Positions 1-11,011 of a DNA stretch of 64,000 nucleotides are shown piece after piece. Position numbers and translations under genes: made by a program. Within the stretch, counting starts at the first letter, position 1; each line of letters starts with the position of its first letter. The stretch comes from an uncultured Flavobacteriales bacterium (GTDB taxonomy: Bacteria > Bacteroidota > Bacteroidia > Flavobacteriales > Crocinitomicaceae), in assembly GCA_946479285.1 (NCBI GenBank), contig CAMLFH010000025.1, positions 1 to 64,000 on the forward strand, written 5' to 3'. The notes beneath the pieces are model-generated. The model did not search any database and was not told where the DNA came from. It worked only from the letters and a program-made list of their open reading frames with translations.

Positions 1-20
1 AGTCGATGCCACTTTTATAA

Positions 21-56
21 AAGCCCTTATCAGTATTACTGGTAAGGGCTTTTTTA
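21..56. terminator. Rho-independent terminator
   Basis: A 9-bp stem (AAGCCCTTA at 21-29, TAAGGGCTT at 43-51) is followed by a run of T on the plus strand. It probably ends a rightward gene lying left of the window. It could also serve the leftward gene that stops at 95. Confidence 0.8.
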
Positions 57-94
57 GTTTTACGCTGTTAGAAGAAATCCTATGCTATAACCAA

Positions 95-598
95 TTATAA
101 ATCCAGGTTTCCTTCTCTTCCGATGTCCATTTTAGCTCCGGTAACAGCACTGGCAGCTACCTTAAAAAAGGTAACAAGCTTATTGGATTTATTGTCCCAA
201 TAATGTGCGTCGGAAGTTTCAACCTTTAAAATTCGAATACGGGAATCTTCCTTCCCTTTTTCGAACCAGGCATCCATCATTTTATTCCAATATTTGTCTA
301 TTCTTGCCTGATCTCTGGAAATAATTGCTTTCCCGCTCACTGACACAAAATTGTAATCTCCAATATGACTGTATGCAATGTCTATTTGATTGTTATCAAT
401 TACATTCTGGTGTGTATTACTCTCTGCTGATATCAACATCCAAATGTTCCCCTGCTCATCCACTTCCTGACGACTTAATGGCACAATGTGCAATTCATCA
501 TCTTTCGTGCGGGTAATCACCATCCCGATATCTATTTTATCAACTAATTCCGCAAGCTTTTTCACAGCTTCTGCATTGTTCAGGTTTTCTGTACTCAT
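95..598 (-). CDS. Pyridoxamine 5'-phosphate oxidase-like general stress protein
   Basis: A 167-residue protein of the general stress protein 26 / pyridoxamine-phosphate-oxidase-like family, which adopts a split-barrel fold and usually binds flavin. The family-type core is visible: an early strand (residues about 24-34, GMVITRTKDDE), a central WMLIS strand near residue 53, and a late DAHYWD segment near residue 130. There is no signal peptide or membrane segment, so it should be cytosolic. Family members are commonly stress-induced and their substrates are mostly unknown. It stands alone, with its own ATG at 598. The assignment is to family only. Confidence 0.75.
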   Translation of the reverse strand: MSTENLNNAEAVKKLAELVDKIDIGMVITRTKDDELHIVPLSRQEVDEQGNIWMLISAESNTHQNVIDNNQIDIAYSHIGDYNFVSVSGKAIISRDQARIDKYWNKMMDAWFEKGKEDSRIRILKVETSDAHYWDNKSNKLVTFFKVAASAVTGAKMDIGREGNLDL

Positions 599-699
599 AT
601 CTCAACTATTTTAAATTTGAACGTCTAATTAAATTAAACCTTCTGATTTTGGATTCAAAACAAGAGGTGTTAAATAAAACGAAATAGTCGAATTTTAGA

Positions 700-1245
700 T
701 TAGTTTTCCTTTAAATAGATTGTTTCAAGAAGCTGATATGGCTTGCTCTCTTTCTTCTTAAGGATGTTAATCGACTCGCAATTGAATTCACATGGATAAT
801 CAACTGATTTCGTTGGAAGTTTATTCATGAGTTCAACCGATATATTCCTGGCGATCGTCAAATGAAAATTCTTAACGACTCCTTTAAAAGCACCTGATAA
901 TTGCTTTTGCAATTTTAAAATGTTCTGATCAGGATTCACTCTTAATACAAATGTTCCATTTTTCCATTGTTCAGGACCTTCTACTTGAATATTAAATGAT
1001 CGAAGGGATGAAAAAACTTCGTTTGCTTTCCGGAGGATGTATTCGTCTGAAAAATCACTTGCTTCGAAATAACAAATACTAATGTGTGGTTTTGAATGAA
1101 GTATTTCTTCCGGTAAGGGACTAATACTGTTCACAAGCATTCTAAGCTGAATAAGTTTTAGGATTGTTTTTTGATCTGGTTCAATAACAAATAGATACTC
1201 GTAAGTTTCACTTCCAAAAATGTCCAATTGTTCCATAGGTATCAA
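700..1245 (-). CDS. 2'-5' RNA ligase-like 2H phosphoesterase
   Basis: The 181-residue protein carries the two short histidine motifs that define 2H phosphoesterases: HIS at residues 54-56 and HLT at 128-130, each preceded by a hydrophobic strand. The family includes LigT/ThpR RNA ligases and cyclic phosphodiesterases that act on 2',3'-cyclic phosphates or 2'-5' bonds. The actual substrate cannot be read from sequence. No signal peptide is seen, so it should be cytosolic. Translation may start at 1245 or at the second Met (1236). It lies 51 bp downstream of the ndk stop on the same strand, behind a terminator. Confidence 0.75.
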   Translation of the reverse strand: MIPMEQLDIFGSETYEYLFVIEPDQKTILKLIQLRMLVNSISPLPEEILHSKPHISICYFEASDFSDEYILRKANEVFSSLRSFNIQVEGPEQWKNGTFVLRVNPDQNILKLQKQLSGAFKGVVKNFHLTIARNISVELMNKLPTKSVDYPCEFNCESINILKKKESKPYQLLETIYLKEN

Positions 1246-1272
1246 AAAAAAGCCTCACTAAAAGTAAGGCCT
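1246..1272 (-). terminator. Terminator downstream of ndk
   Basis: On the minus strand a GCCTTAC/GTGAGGC stem with one G-T pair is followed by eight T. It lies 25 bp past the ndk stop and overlaps the region just upstream of the 2H phosphoesterase gene. Confidence 0.75.
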
Positions 1273-1296
1273 TTATTTATTTTTGAGAGCGTTTTA

Positions 1297-1716
1297 TTAG
1301 AAAACCTCTGAATCAGCAAAATGGAATTTTCCTTCAATTGCAGCATTCTCATCGGAATCAGATCCGTGAACCGCATTTCTTCCTTTTGATTCTGCATAAT
1401 TTTTACGAATAGTTCCTTCAGCAGCTTCAGCAGGATCTGTAGCTCCGATCAATGCACGGAAATCAGCAACAGCATTGTCTTTCTCTAAAATTGCAGCAAC
1501 AATTGGTCCGGATGTCATGTATTCAACCAATTCACCGTAGAATGGACGCTCAGCGTGCACTTCATAGAATTTCTTTGCTTGCTCCTCAGTTAATTGAGTG
1601 AATTTCATTGCTTTGATCGAAAATCCAGCCTGGATAATCATATCAATAATTTTTCCCATGTGACCGTTTTCGATCGCATCCGGTTTTAACATTGTAAATG
1701 TTCTGTTACCTGACAT
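1297..1716 (-). CDS. ndk: Nucleoside-diphosphate kinase
   Basis: Transfers the gamma phosphate of ATP to NDPs through a phosphohistidine to keep NTP and dNTP pools balanced; cytosolic. The 139-residue protein has the expected family length, the N-terminal TFTMLKPDA strand, and the active-site NAVHGSD motif with His117. The start at 1716 gives the canonical N-terminus ([14 protein letters not shown]). An upstream in-frame Met at 1752 would add twelve residues not found in this family. It is a single gene with its own terminator. Confidence 0.96.
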   Translation of the reverse strand: MSGNRTFTMLKPDAIENGHMGKIIDMIIQAGFSIKAMKFTQLTEEQAKKFYEVHAERPFYGELVEYMTSGPIVAAILEKDNAVADFRALIGATDPAEAAEGTIRKNYAESKGRNAVHGSDSDENAAIEGKFHFADSEVF

Positions 1717-1805
1717 CTTAATTGATTTGAATAATTTGGTGCAAAAATACAACTATTTTATAAATATACTCTTAGGTAAATGCTTTGAAAGCACATAATT
1801 GATTA

Positions 1806-1841
1806 ATTTTTAGACTAGTCTAAAAATAAGTTTTATATTTG
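1806..1841 (+). promoter_or_regulatory. MntR/DtxR-type operator and promoter of the metal-uptake operon
   Basis: A perfect palindrome, TTTTTAGACTAGTCTAAAAA (1807-1826, 22 bp with its flanking A/T), matches the form of operators bound by DtxR/MntR-family repressors. It sits immediately upstream of a Bacteroidota -7 box TATATTTG (1834-1841), where it would cover the -33 region. The repressor gene starts 14 bp after the -7 box, which suggests metal-dependent autorepression of the whole operon (inference). Confidence 0.8.
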
Positions 1842-1854
1842 TAAAAAAATCAGA

Positions 1855-2520
1855 ATGCTGCGTTTAACTCAAAGCGAAGAAAATTATCTCAAAGCAATTT
1901 TCACCCTTAGTCAGGATACGGAAGGTGCAATTTCTACAAACGATTTAGCAGAAAAAATGCTAACGAAAGCTTCTTCTGTAACAGATATGCTCAAAAAATT
2001 GTGTGAAAAGGAACTTTTGGAATATCAGAAATACCAGGGTTGTACACTCACGAATACAGGTAAATCTCATGCATTGGCGATTATTCGCAAACATCGGCTT
2101 TGGGAAACTTTTTTAGTAGATAAATTGAGTTTTGGCTGGGATGAAGTCCATGAGATTGCAGAGCAACTGGAACATATTCAATCTACAGAATTGACAGATA
2201 GATTGGATGAGTTTCTAGGTTTCCCAAAAGTTGATCCACATGGAGAACCAATTCCGGGAAAGGACGGGAAAATCGAATCCGTTTCAAATCGCATACTGCT
2301 TTCAGAAGCCGTAGTTGGTATGAAAGCCATTATTATGGGAGTGGAGGATGATCAAACGGAATTTTTACAATACCTCAATAAAATCGGCCTTCACCTTGGA
2401 ACTCCTATAGATGTTCTCGATAAATTAAGTTTTGACGGATCTATTATTATTAATATGGACGGAAAACAAGTACAGTTTTCCATTACAATCGCCAAACAAA
2501 TCGCTGTAAAGCCGCTATGA
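1855..2520 (+). CDS. mntR: DtxR/MntR-family metal-dependent transcriptional repressor
   Basis: A 221-residue regulator with the DtxR-family layout: an N-terminal winged helix (residues about 5-65, starting LTQSEENYLKAIF), a dimerisation and metal-binding helical domain with the KHRLWETFL and EIAEQLEH segments (about 75-140), and a C-terminal FeoA/SH3-like domain. The extra domain is typical of the longer IdeR/DtxR forms. It is the first gene of an operon encoding a complete metal ABC importer and overlaps the next gene by 4 bp. A perfect palindromic operator lies just upstream. Whether it senses manganese, iron or zinc is not decided by the sequence, so the symbol is by analogy. Confidence 0.88.
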   Translation: MLRLTQSEENYLKAIFTLSQDTEGAISTNDLAEKMLTKASSVTDMLKKLCEKELLEYQKYQGCTLTNTGKSHALAIIRKHRLWETFLVDKLSFGWDEVHEIAEQLEHIQSTELTDRLDEFLGFPKVDPHGEPIPGKDGKIESVSNRILLSEAVVGMKAIIMGVEDDQTEFLQYLNKIGLHLGTPIDVLDKLSFDGSIIINMDGKQVQFSITIAKQIAVKPL

Positions 2521-3419
2521 AAAATCTGGCTTACATAGGATTTTGTATTTGCATTCTTTTTAGCTGCAAGGTTGAGCAGACAAAGGAGAATGAAAAACTG
2601 ATCGTTTGTTCTACTTCAATAACTGCAGATTGTGTTCGGCAGGTTGTAGGAAATAAATTGACCGTTAAATCACTAATGGGAGCAGGTGTGGATCCACACA
2701 CCTATAATCCGAGACCCAGCGATGTGGTATTGCTAAATGATGCGAAATTGGTTGTCTATACCGGATTTCACCTGGAAGGAAAAATGGCTGAATTGTTTAG
2801 CCGTCTGTCCGAAAGAAAACAAGTGATTTCATTTCAACTGGATTTCCCAAAAGATAAGGTGCTTTACACGGATGAAATTACTCCTGATCCTCACGTTTGG
2901 TTTGATACTGACTCCTGGGTGCATAGTATGAATGGAGTAGTAGATAAATTGGTGGAGCTCTACCCGCAATACGAATTGGAGTTCCGAGAGAATTTCTACA
3001 AATTCCTCGTAAAGGTCCGGAAAAGAACAAATGAGTTGAAATTGAAATTGAGCGAAGTACCCAAAGAACAGCGTGTTTTAATCACTTCACACGATGCGTT
3101 TCATTATTTCGGGCGGACGTTTGACATCCGGGTGAAAGCATTACAGGGTGTATCTACTTCCCAGGAACCGGGAATGAGAGATGTAGTGGACCTGGTCGAT
3201 TATATTGTTGAACATCGGGTAAAAGCCATTTTCGTAGAAAATTCGGTGAGTCCGAAAGCATTAAAAAGTGTTTTAAGTTCGGTTGAACGAAGAGGTTATC
3301 ATGTGAAAATCGGGGGAACTCTTTTTTCAGATGCCTTGGGTTCGAAAGGAAGCGGAGCAGATACATATCTGGGAATGTTGAGTCATAATGTAAATTCCAT
3401 TAAAGAAGGATTGAAATGA
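2517..3419 (+). CDS. Metal ABC transporter substrate-binding lipoprotein (ZnuA/MntA/TroA family)
   Basis: Cluster A-I solute-binding protein that captures a divalent metal ion (Mn, Zn or Fe) outside the inner membrane. The 300-residue protein begins with a lipoprotein signal ending in LFSC (Cys17). The usual metal-ligand motifs are present: DPHTYNPRPSD (His61), PDPHVWFD (His126), SHDAFHYF (His192/His196) and the SDALG aspartate (Asp272). The long His-rich loop of dedicated zinc binders is missing, which together with the MntR-like regulator leans towards manganese or iron (inference). Its start overlaps the regulator stop as ATGA, and it overlaps the ATPase gene by 4 bp, indicating translational coupling. 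Confidence 0.9.
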   Translation: MKNLAYIGFCICILFSCKVEQTKENEKLIVCSTSITADCVRQVVGNKLTVKSLMGAGVDPHTYNPRPSDVVLLNDAKLVVYTGFHLEGKMAELFSRLSERKQVISFQLDFPKDKVLYTDEITPDPHVWFDTDSWVHSMNGVVDKLVELYPQYELEFRENFYKFLVKVRKRTNELKLKLSEVPKEQRVLITSHDAFHYFGRTFDIRVKALQGVSTSQEPGMRDVVDLVDYIVEHRVKAIFVENSVSPKALKSVLSSVERRGYHVKIGGTLFSDALGSKGSGADTYLGMLSHNVNSIKEGLK

Positions 3420-4141
3420 AAAAGGCTGTTGAAATAAAAGATTTAAGCATTTTCTACCGCGATACATTGGCTTTAGACAGCGTGTCAGTATCTATTGATT
3501 CAGGTAAAATTACCGGAATTATCGGTCCAAACGGTTCTGGAAAATCAACCTTATTGAAAGGGATGCTTGGAATTATTCCGGTAAAAAAAGGAGAAGTCAC
3601 TTTTTTTGGAGGCTCCCTGGAAAAATATCGATCCAGGATCGCCTATGTTCCTCAAAGAGAATCCATCGACTGGGATTTCCCAATAACAGTTGAAGAAGTC
3701 GTGGCAATGGGAAGAATTCGTCCTAAAAAATGGTGGTCGAGAACTACGGCAGCGGATAAGGAAATTGTAAAGGAAACCTTGAAAAAAGTCCAATTGTCGG
3801 AGTTTTCTAATCGGCAGATAGGTCAATTGTCGGGTGGACAACAGCAACGTGTTTTCTTAGCACGAGCGCTTGCCCAGGAAGCAGAACTAATCGTCATGGA
3901 CGAACCTTTCGTGGGAATTGATATGGCTTCCCAGGAATCCATTTTGTCCATCGTTCAAAAATTACGTGATTCAGGGAAAACGGTAGTAATTGTTCACCAC
4001 GATCTTTCAGTGGTTGCTCAATATTTTGATGATGTGGTCCTGTTGAATAAGAAGCTCATAGCAAACGGCCCGATCGATGAAATTTTGAAAACGGAGAACA
4101 TCGAAAAAGCTTACGGAATGACACTTTTATTGAAAAAATAG
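3416..4141 (+). CDS. Metal ABC transporter ATP-binding protein
   Basis: ATPase subunit that powers the metal importer from the cytosolic face. The 241-residue protein has a Walker A GPNGSGKS (residues 37-44), the ABC signature LSGGQQQ (138-144), Walker B LIVMDEP (about 158-164) and the switch histidine in the VHHDLS segment. The sequence resembles the MntB/ZnuC/TroB group. It is translationally coupled to the binding protein upstream, and the next permease gene starts directly after its stop codon. Confidence 0.92.
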   Translation: MKKAVEIKDLSIFYRDTLALDSVSVSIDSGKITGIIGPNGSGKSTLLKGMLGIIPVKKGEVTFFGGSLEKYRSRIAYVPQRESIDWDFPITVEEVVAMGRIRPKKWWSRTTAADKEIVKETLKKVQLSEFSNRQIGQLSGGQQQRVFLARALAQEAELIVMDEPFVGIDMASQESILSIVQKLRDSGKTVVIVHHDLSVVAQYFDDVVLLNKKLIANGPIDEILKTENIEKAYGMTLLLKK

Positions 4142-4975
4142 ATGGATTTAAGTATTTGGATAGTATTTATTGGAACTGCACTCATCGGAATATCTGCGGC
4201 TTTGGTGGGAACTTTTACTTTCCTGCAGAAAAAATCGCTGATCGGTGATGCAATTTCACATTCCATTTTACCCGGAATTGTACTGGCATACATGCTTTCC
4301 GGGCAAAGAAATACGCTGATCCTAATGCTGGGAGCCTTTATTGCCGGCTGGCTGGCAACTCAGCAAATATCCTGGCTTCAACGCAGGACTAAATTGAAAT
4401 CGGATACGATTGTTGCCGTTACTCTCAGTATTTTCTTTGCATTGGGTTTATCCATGCTCTCCTACATCCAGGGCAGACCAGATGATGGTCAGGCGGGGCT
4501 AAGCGATTTCCTGTTCGGTAAAATTGCAGCCTTGAATATAGAGGATCTCTATCTGTTTTTGATTGTTTCAATCCTGATCATTGCAGTTACATTTTTCAGA
4601 TATAAAGTCATGTTCAGTTTTGCATTCAATAAGGAATTTATGATCAGCAAGGGATTTTCCCTGAAATGGAATGACTTCCTTTTAAATGCGATGACGATTT
4701 TGGTGGTAGCAATGGGAGTTCAGGCAGTTGGGGTGGTTCTGATGTCAGCACTTCTGATTATTCCGGTACTCACCGCAAGAATGCTGACTTATCGCCTGAG
4801 ATCTTTGATCACGCTGTCACTTATTTTTGGAACGGTTTCTTCCCTGCTGGGTTCCTATATTTCCATTTTAGGAAAGAACATTCCCACCGGACCTTGTATT
4901 ATCCTGGTTTTGAGTCTGTGTGCAATTTCTGTAGCGATTTTACAGCGTATTCCATTTAAAACTAAAAAAGGATGA
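4142..4975 (+). CDS. Metal ABC transporter permease (first)
   Basis: A 277-residue integral membrane protein of the ABC-3 permease family (MntC/ZnuB/TroC type), with about eight hydrophobic helices. The early KSLIGDAISHSILPGIVLAY segment (about residues 30-50) is the conserved coupling motif of this family. It would form half of the channel with the next gene product. Its ATG directly follows the ATPase stop, and it overlaps the second permease by 4 bp. Confidence 0.9.
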   Translation: MDLSIWIVFIGTALIGISAALVGTFTFLQKKSLIGDAISHSILPGIVLAYMLSGQRNTLILMLGAFIAGWLATQQISWLQRRTKLKSDTIVAVTLSIFFALGLSMLSYIQGRPDDGQAGLSDFLFGKIAALNIEDLYLFLIVSILIIAVTFFRYKVMFSFAFNKEFMISKGFSLKWNDFLLNAMTILVVAMGVQAVGVVLMSALLIIPVLTARMLTYRLRSLITLSLIFGTVSSLLGSYISILGKNIPTGPCIILVLSLCAISVAILQRIPFKTKKG

Positions 4976-5826
4976 ATGACCTGTTAATGATATTGACCGC
5001 TTGTTCCGTAGCAATCCCTGCATCCTTACTGGGAGTTTTGCTTGTTTCGAAAAGCTTGGTGATGGTAGGAGATGCTATTTCTCACGCAGTATTACCCGGA
5101 ATTGTTGTAGCCTATTTACTGAGTGGTACCCGAGATTCTGTTCCTATGCTTTTTGGAGCCGCAGTCACCGGATTTTTGACCACTTTTTTAATTGACTTTT
5201 TACGCAGGAAATGGCGTATCCAGGAAGATGCGGCCATCGGTTTCACATTTACCTTCTTGTTTGCAATTGGTGTTTTAATGATTGCATTATTTGCCGGGAA
5301 AAATAGTGACCTGGACCAGGAGTGTGTTTTATACGGAGATCTGGAAACCTCTATTTTGGATCAGGTAATTATTGGCGAATACCTGTATGGAACAAGAGCG
5401 ATTTTACAATTACTTCCCCTGACAATCGTCTTATTAATAGTACTCATAATTGGCTTCAAAGGGTGGAAAGTTTGGGCTTTCAATCCGCAATTCGGTTCTT
5501 TTATCGGAATTCCAATTCAGGCATTTCACCTGGTACTCATGTTGCTGTTAAGTATTCATGCAGTTTTGAGCTTTGAAAGTGTGGGAGTGATCCTGGTAGT
5601 TGGATTATTGGTATTGCCAGCGGCAACAGCATTGCAGTTTTCCCGAACTTTGGCTAAAACTTTTTTATATTCTGCATGCATAGGAATAGCATCTTGCATC
5701 CTTGGTGTGTTTCTTGGAAAATGGATCAATATCTCCATTTCTCCATTGATAGTATGCGTAAATGGCGCGATCTTTTTGATTTCTGTGCTTATTTCACCTT
5801 ACAGGAAAATAACCGTGTCCAATTGA
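4972..5826 (+). CDS. Metal ABC transporter permease (second)
   Basis: A second ABC-3 family permease of 284 residues with the same KSLVMVGDAISHAVLPGI coupling motif (about residues 27-44) as the gene before it. The two are paralogues and probably form a heterodimeric channel, as in four-gene manganese/iron importers with two permeases. It is the last gene of the operon. A strong hairpin terminator follows about 170 bp downstream. Confidence 0.9.
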   Translation: MNDLLMILTACSVAIPASLLGVLLVSKSLVMVGDAISHAVLPGIVVAYLLSGTRDSVPMLFGAAVTGFLTTFLIDFLRRKWRIQEDAAIGFTFTFLFAIGVLMIALFAGKNSDLDQECVLYGDLETSILDQVIIGEYLYGTRAILQLLPLTIVLLIVLIIGFKGWKVWAFNPQFGSFIGIPIQAFHLVLMLLLSIHAVLSFESVGVILVVGLLVLPAATALQFSRTLAKTFLYSACIGIASCILGVFLGKWINISISPLIVCVNGAIFLISVLISPYRKITVSN

Positions 5827-5995
5827 AGTTTAATAAAAATACGCTATTCAAGAATTCAAGAATCACTCATTTATTTGATCAAAAAAAACACAAACAAAAG
5901 TTCAGATATCCATAAAACTGAAGTACCTTTGTTCCAGGAACGACACAATTTCATAGTTGTTTAGTTTTGGGTTTTATAGTTTTAGCATGGTTTAG

Positions 5996-6039
5996 TAAAA
6001 AGAGGAGTAAATTACATTAGAATTTACTCCTCTTTTTGT
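5996..6039. terminator. Long-stem terminator after the metal-uptake operon
   Basis: A perfect 17-bp stem (5997-6013 with 6021-6037, core AGAGGAGTAAATT) with a 7-nt loop ends in a T run. It lies 170 bp beyond the last permease stop. The intervening 5,827-5,995 is A/T-rich and shows no gene. Confidence 0.85.
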
Positions 6040-6095
6040 TTTTACCCAGATTTTTTTGGATTTATTTTTGTTTCTTTAGCCCACAAACTACAAGC

Positions 6096-7583
6096 ATGAA
6101 ACTAAAACTATTTTTGTTATTCCTCCTAACTTGCTCATTTTCATTTTCTCAGACACAGGGAGTAGCCTTTCCAACAGTTGGAAAAGGAGTTGCAACACCG
6201 TTCGTGACAGATTATCATACACTTGGAATCAATACATCTGCGTTGGGCTGGAGGCCAAGATATGCCGGAAAGAAATTTACTACCGGAACATCTGAATTCG
6301 CATTCGGTGTTTCTTCGGATTCCCTGAATGCCAAAAAGCTTCGAAACCTTACAAGTACTTTGTACAATGCCGCCCAGCATAAAAACCCCAATGAAATCGA
6401 CTACAAAAGACAAATGGAATCGGCTGGAGATTATGCCGAAGCCGGAGTAGCTATCAATTTCGATTATAACTGGCTGGGTTTTTCCTATTATGGAGAAAAA
6501 TTTGGTGGAATCGCTTTCAATATCCGCGAAAGCTACAGCTGGTATTCCAAAATGAATTCACAAACCACCGATTTGTTATTCAGGGGTAAATTGTCTTCTG
6601 TTTTTGACTCTTTAACTGTGGTTTATGGTTCGGATACTTCCCGAATTTCAAATAATGCCAGCATTTCGGAAGATTCATTGGGTCATGTAGTCAGTGGTTC
6701 ATTGAATGTGCCTATCCGTCTAAGTGAATTGACAAAAGGAACGCACATTCAAATGGTGTGGAACAGAAGTTACAACATCGGATACGGAAGAAAATTATTT
6801 GGGAAGGATTCTGTCTTCGAAGTGTATGGAGGAATTGGTGCGAGATTGATTACTTCGATGGCGATGTTCAATATGACTTCGGACGATGACGGATTGAGAT
6901 TGTATTCCGCAATCACGCCAACTTTTGATATAGATTACGGAAATGTAAGCGGATCCAATCAGGTACCAAAGAAAAACAAGGGAATCGCTCCGGTAATGGG
7001 AACCGGTTACGGAATCGACCTTTCTGCCAGCATTATTCTATTTAATAAACTGAAAATTGCCGCTGCCGTGAATAATATTGGTTCGGTCACTTACAAACGA
7101 AATGTTTACAAAGTGAAGGATACGCTTTTTGCTTCGTTCAATATTGGAGGGGTAAATAGTGAGAATATTACGCAGACCGTCAATCAGCTGGTTCGTGAAA
7201 ACGGGTTGATGACCTTGGAAGGTGAACAGAAATATACAGTCATTAATGCGTCGGATTTTAGATTTGGAGTAAGCTTCGAGCCGATTAAGTACGTTCGAAT
7301 GGGATTTGATGTAGTAGCACCGTTTAATAAAGAAAATCCGGGATCGATTCAAAATCCGGTATATTCATTTGGTGGAGATATCATTCCTGTAAAATGGCTT
7401 CAACTAAGTATCGGGTATTTTGGAGGAGGAATTTACAAGCACAATATGCCGCTCGGATTGACTTTTATCATCAAGGACGGAGCTTATGAATTTGGTGTAG
7501 CTTCCAGGGATGCTTTGAGTTTCTTCTTAAAGAACGGAACAAGTGTTTCTGCAGCTTTAGGATTTGCCCGTGTAAGATTCTAA
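6096..7583 (+). CDS. Exported outer-membrane beta-barrel-like protein, DUF5723-type
   Basis: A 495-residue protein from the Met at 6096, which opens with a clean signal peptide (MKLKLFLLFLLTCSFSFSQ). The open frame reaches further upstream but that stretch overlaps the terminator. The body is rich in alternating aromatic and glycine strands and ends in a short FARVRF-like strand, as outer-membrane barrels do. It resembles the DUF5723 proteins of Bacteroidota, whose function is unknown. Monocistronic. Its stop overlaps that of the converging Nudix gene by 4 bp, so transcription from the two sides collides here. Confidence 0.65.
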   Translation: MKLKLFLLFLLTCSFSFSQTQGVAFPTVGKGVATPFVTDYHTLGINTSALGWRPRYAGKKFTTGTSEFAFGVSSDSLNAKKLRNLTSTLYNAAQHKNPNEIDYKRQMESAGDYAEAGVAINFDYNWLGFSYYGEKFGGIAFNIRESYSWYSKMNSQTTDLLFRGKLSSVFDSLTVVYGSDTSRISNNASISEDSLGHVVSGSLNVPIRLSELTKGTHIQMVWNRSYNIGYGRKLFGKDSVFEVYGGIGARLITSMAMFNMTSDDDGLRLYSAITPTFDIDYGNVSGSNQVPKKNKGIAPVMGTGYGIDLSASIILFNKLKIAAAVNNIGSVTYKRNVYKVKDTLFASFNIGGVNSENITQTVNQLVRENGLMTLEGEQKYTVINASDFRFGVSFEPIKYVRMGFDVVAPFNKENPGSIQNPVYSFGGDIIPVKWLQLSIGYFGGGIYKHNMPLGLTFIIKDGAYEFGVASRDALSFFLKNGTSVSAALGFARVRF

Positions 7584-8197
7584 ACCAAAATATCCTTCAG
7601 TTCATTTAGGATAAGTGCCGTTGCTCCCCAAATAAGAATGTCTCCCTGCTGAAAGTGAGGAACATTTTTCAGGATGTAATCAGACTTCATTGGAATATCT
7701 ATTTGAACAACTTCTGATTCGTAAAGATCCAATAGATCTACCTCGAGAATGGCAGCTACTTCGCGCTCAGAACGCATGTATTCGAATGTTTTGTTCTCCG
7801 AGTAGAAGACGTAAGGAGTAATCAAAAACTGGCTTACAGGAACAAAAAGCGGTGTCAGCTCTTTCAATAACTCGAAATTTCGCGCATGAACGCCGATTTC
7901 TTCGTAGCATTCCCGAATTGCAGTGTCGAGCAGATTGTCGTCATCGATTTCTTTTTTTCCTCCGGGGAAACTGATCTGTCCACTGTGCGAACCATCGTAT
8001 TCCTGTCTCCTGGTCACAATCGTACATAATTTCCCTGCTTCATTGTGAAAGAGGATAATGGCCACTGCAGCATCACGGAAAGCAATGCCTTTTCTTACCT
8101 GTTCCATTGAACTTCCTCTGAAAGGCATAAATGCCAGGTGAGAGCGTTCTCCTGGTAATTCGTGTTCGAATTTCGCTATCAGATCAGCGTGTGTCAT
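7580..8197 (-). CDS. Nudix hydrolase, CoA pyrophosphatase-like
   Basis: A 205-residue Nudix protein. The SFPGGKKEIDDDN ... REcyEEIGV block (about residues 75-103) is the Nudix box in the spaced form found in NudL-type CoA diphosphatases, and the SGQISFPGG lead-in is characteristic of that group. Such enzymes cleave CoA or related nucleoside-diphosphate compounds with Mg2+. Cytosolic, no signal peptide. Its ATG overlaps the stop of the upstream lipoprotein gene (4 bp), so the two form an operon. Exact substrate is inferred from family resemblance. Confidence 0.85.
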   Translation of the reverse strand: MTHADLIAKFEHELPGERSHLAFMPFRGSSMEQVRKGIAFRDAAVAIILFHNEAGKLCTIVTRRQEYDGSHSGQISFPGGKKEIDDDNLLDTAIRECYEEIGVHARNFELLKELTPLFVPVSQFLITPYVFYSENKTFEYMRSEREVAAILEVDLLDLYESEVVQIDIPMKSDYILKNVPHFQQGDILIWGATALILNELKDILV

Positions 8198-8802
8198 TTT
8201 GACTTGCGTACACTTTGAAGAATGCGTTCAAAATCGTCGTAGGTGTAATTCATGATGGGTTTACTTGAAATCCATTGGAACACGTAGTATTCTTTGCCTA
8301 CTTTTAGTGTGGACGTGACATAATAAGCCTGCCCGGAATAGGTTCCGTCACCCGAGATTGTTTGAATCAGTCCTTTGTTTTTGAATGCTTTTTTGGGAAG
8401 CTCTTTTTTGATCGATACACCGGAGTTGTCAAGAGATTCGAAGCGGCGTGCAACATACGCATCCTGGAAAGTATTGAGAAGATCTCCATCAATGACGTAA
8501 TCGTAAACAAACTCCCGGTTTAAATCCGATTCATTGAAACGCTCCACAGAGAAATAGATATTGAAAGCATTACTGGTTCTTGTTAGAGAAGTACTCTTAA
8601 CAGTGTAATTATGAGTAAAATTCTGCTTGAAATGCCCCGGCAATTTAAAAGAAATCCCTTCGTATTTCAACGTTTTATCCAGTTTGAAATTGTAATGATT
8701 GGTTTTAAAAGCTTCTCTGAGTTCTTTATTTTCTTTGTCATAGTCAAAGCATCCCAATAGGAAGAAACAAGGCATGAACAAAAACAAAATGCGGTAAATC
8801 AT
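8194..8802 (-). CDS. Hypothetical lipoprotein
   Basis: A 202-residue protein with a lipoprotein signal: hydrophobic residues 4-17 end in the lipobox LLGC (Cys18). The mature part is mixed strand and helix and I do not recognise a family. It is co-transcribed with the Nudix hydrolase through a 4-bp overlap. It is probably anchored in the inner or outer membrane. Nothing indicates a function. Confidence 0.7.
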   Translation of the reverse strand: MIYRILFLFMPCFFLLGCFDYDKENKELREAFKTNHYNFKLDKTLKYEGISFKLPGHFKQNFTHNYTVKSTSLTRTSNAFNIYFSVERFNESDLNREFVYDYVIDGDLLNTFQDAYVARRFESLDNSGVSIKKELPKKAFKNKGLIQTISGDGTYSGQAYYVTSTLKVGKEYYVFQWISSKPIMNYTYDDFERILQSVRKSK

Positions 8803-8846
8803 GTGACAGATTTCGTTTGACTAAAATTGATTCGGATATAAATATA

Positions 8847-8879
8847 AAAAAAAGCCCCGACGCTGAATGTCGGGGCTTT
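8847..8879 (-). terminator. gyrB terminator
   Basis: Perfect 11-bp stem AAAGCCCCGAC (8851-8861) / GTCGGGGCTTT (8869-8879) with a 7-nt loop. On the minus strand it begins 5 bp after the gyrB stop and is followed by a T-rich run. Confidence 0.9.
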
Positions 8880-8883
8880 GCTT

Positions 8884-10848
<1,965 letters not shown>

Positions 10849-10962
10849 TTAAAAAACGCATTTTTCAATGCCGAACAAATATACGGATTTTAAGCCGTTT
10901 TTACTAGCGGAAATGGGAGTGAGAGCGTGTACTTATCAACAAAATATTGACATTTCAACAAC

Positions 10963-10989
10963 AAAAAAGCCTCACATATTTGGAGGCTT
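10963..10989 (-). terminator. Terminator of the glutathione peroxidase gene
   Basis: AAGCCTC (10967-10973) pairs with GAGGCTT (10983-10989). On the minus strand the stem ends in a T run, 23 bp after the gene's stop. Confidence 0.8.
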
Positions 10990-11011
10990 GATCAGGAGTG
11001 TTTTTTAAGCT

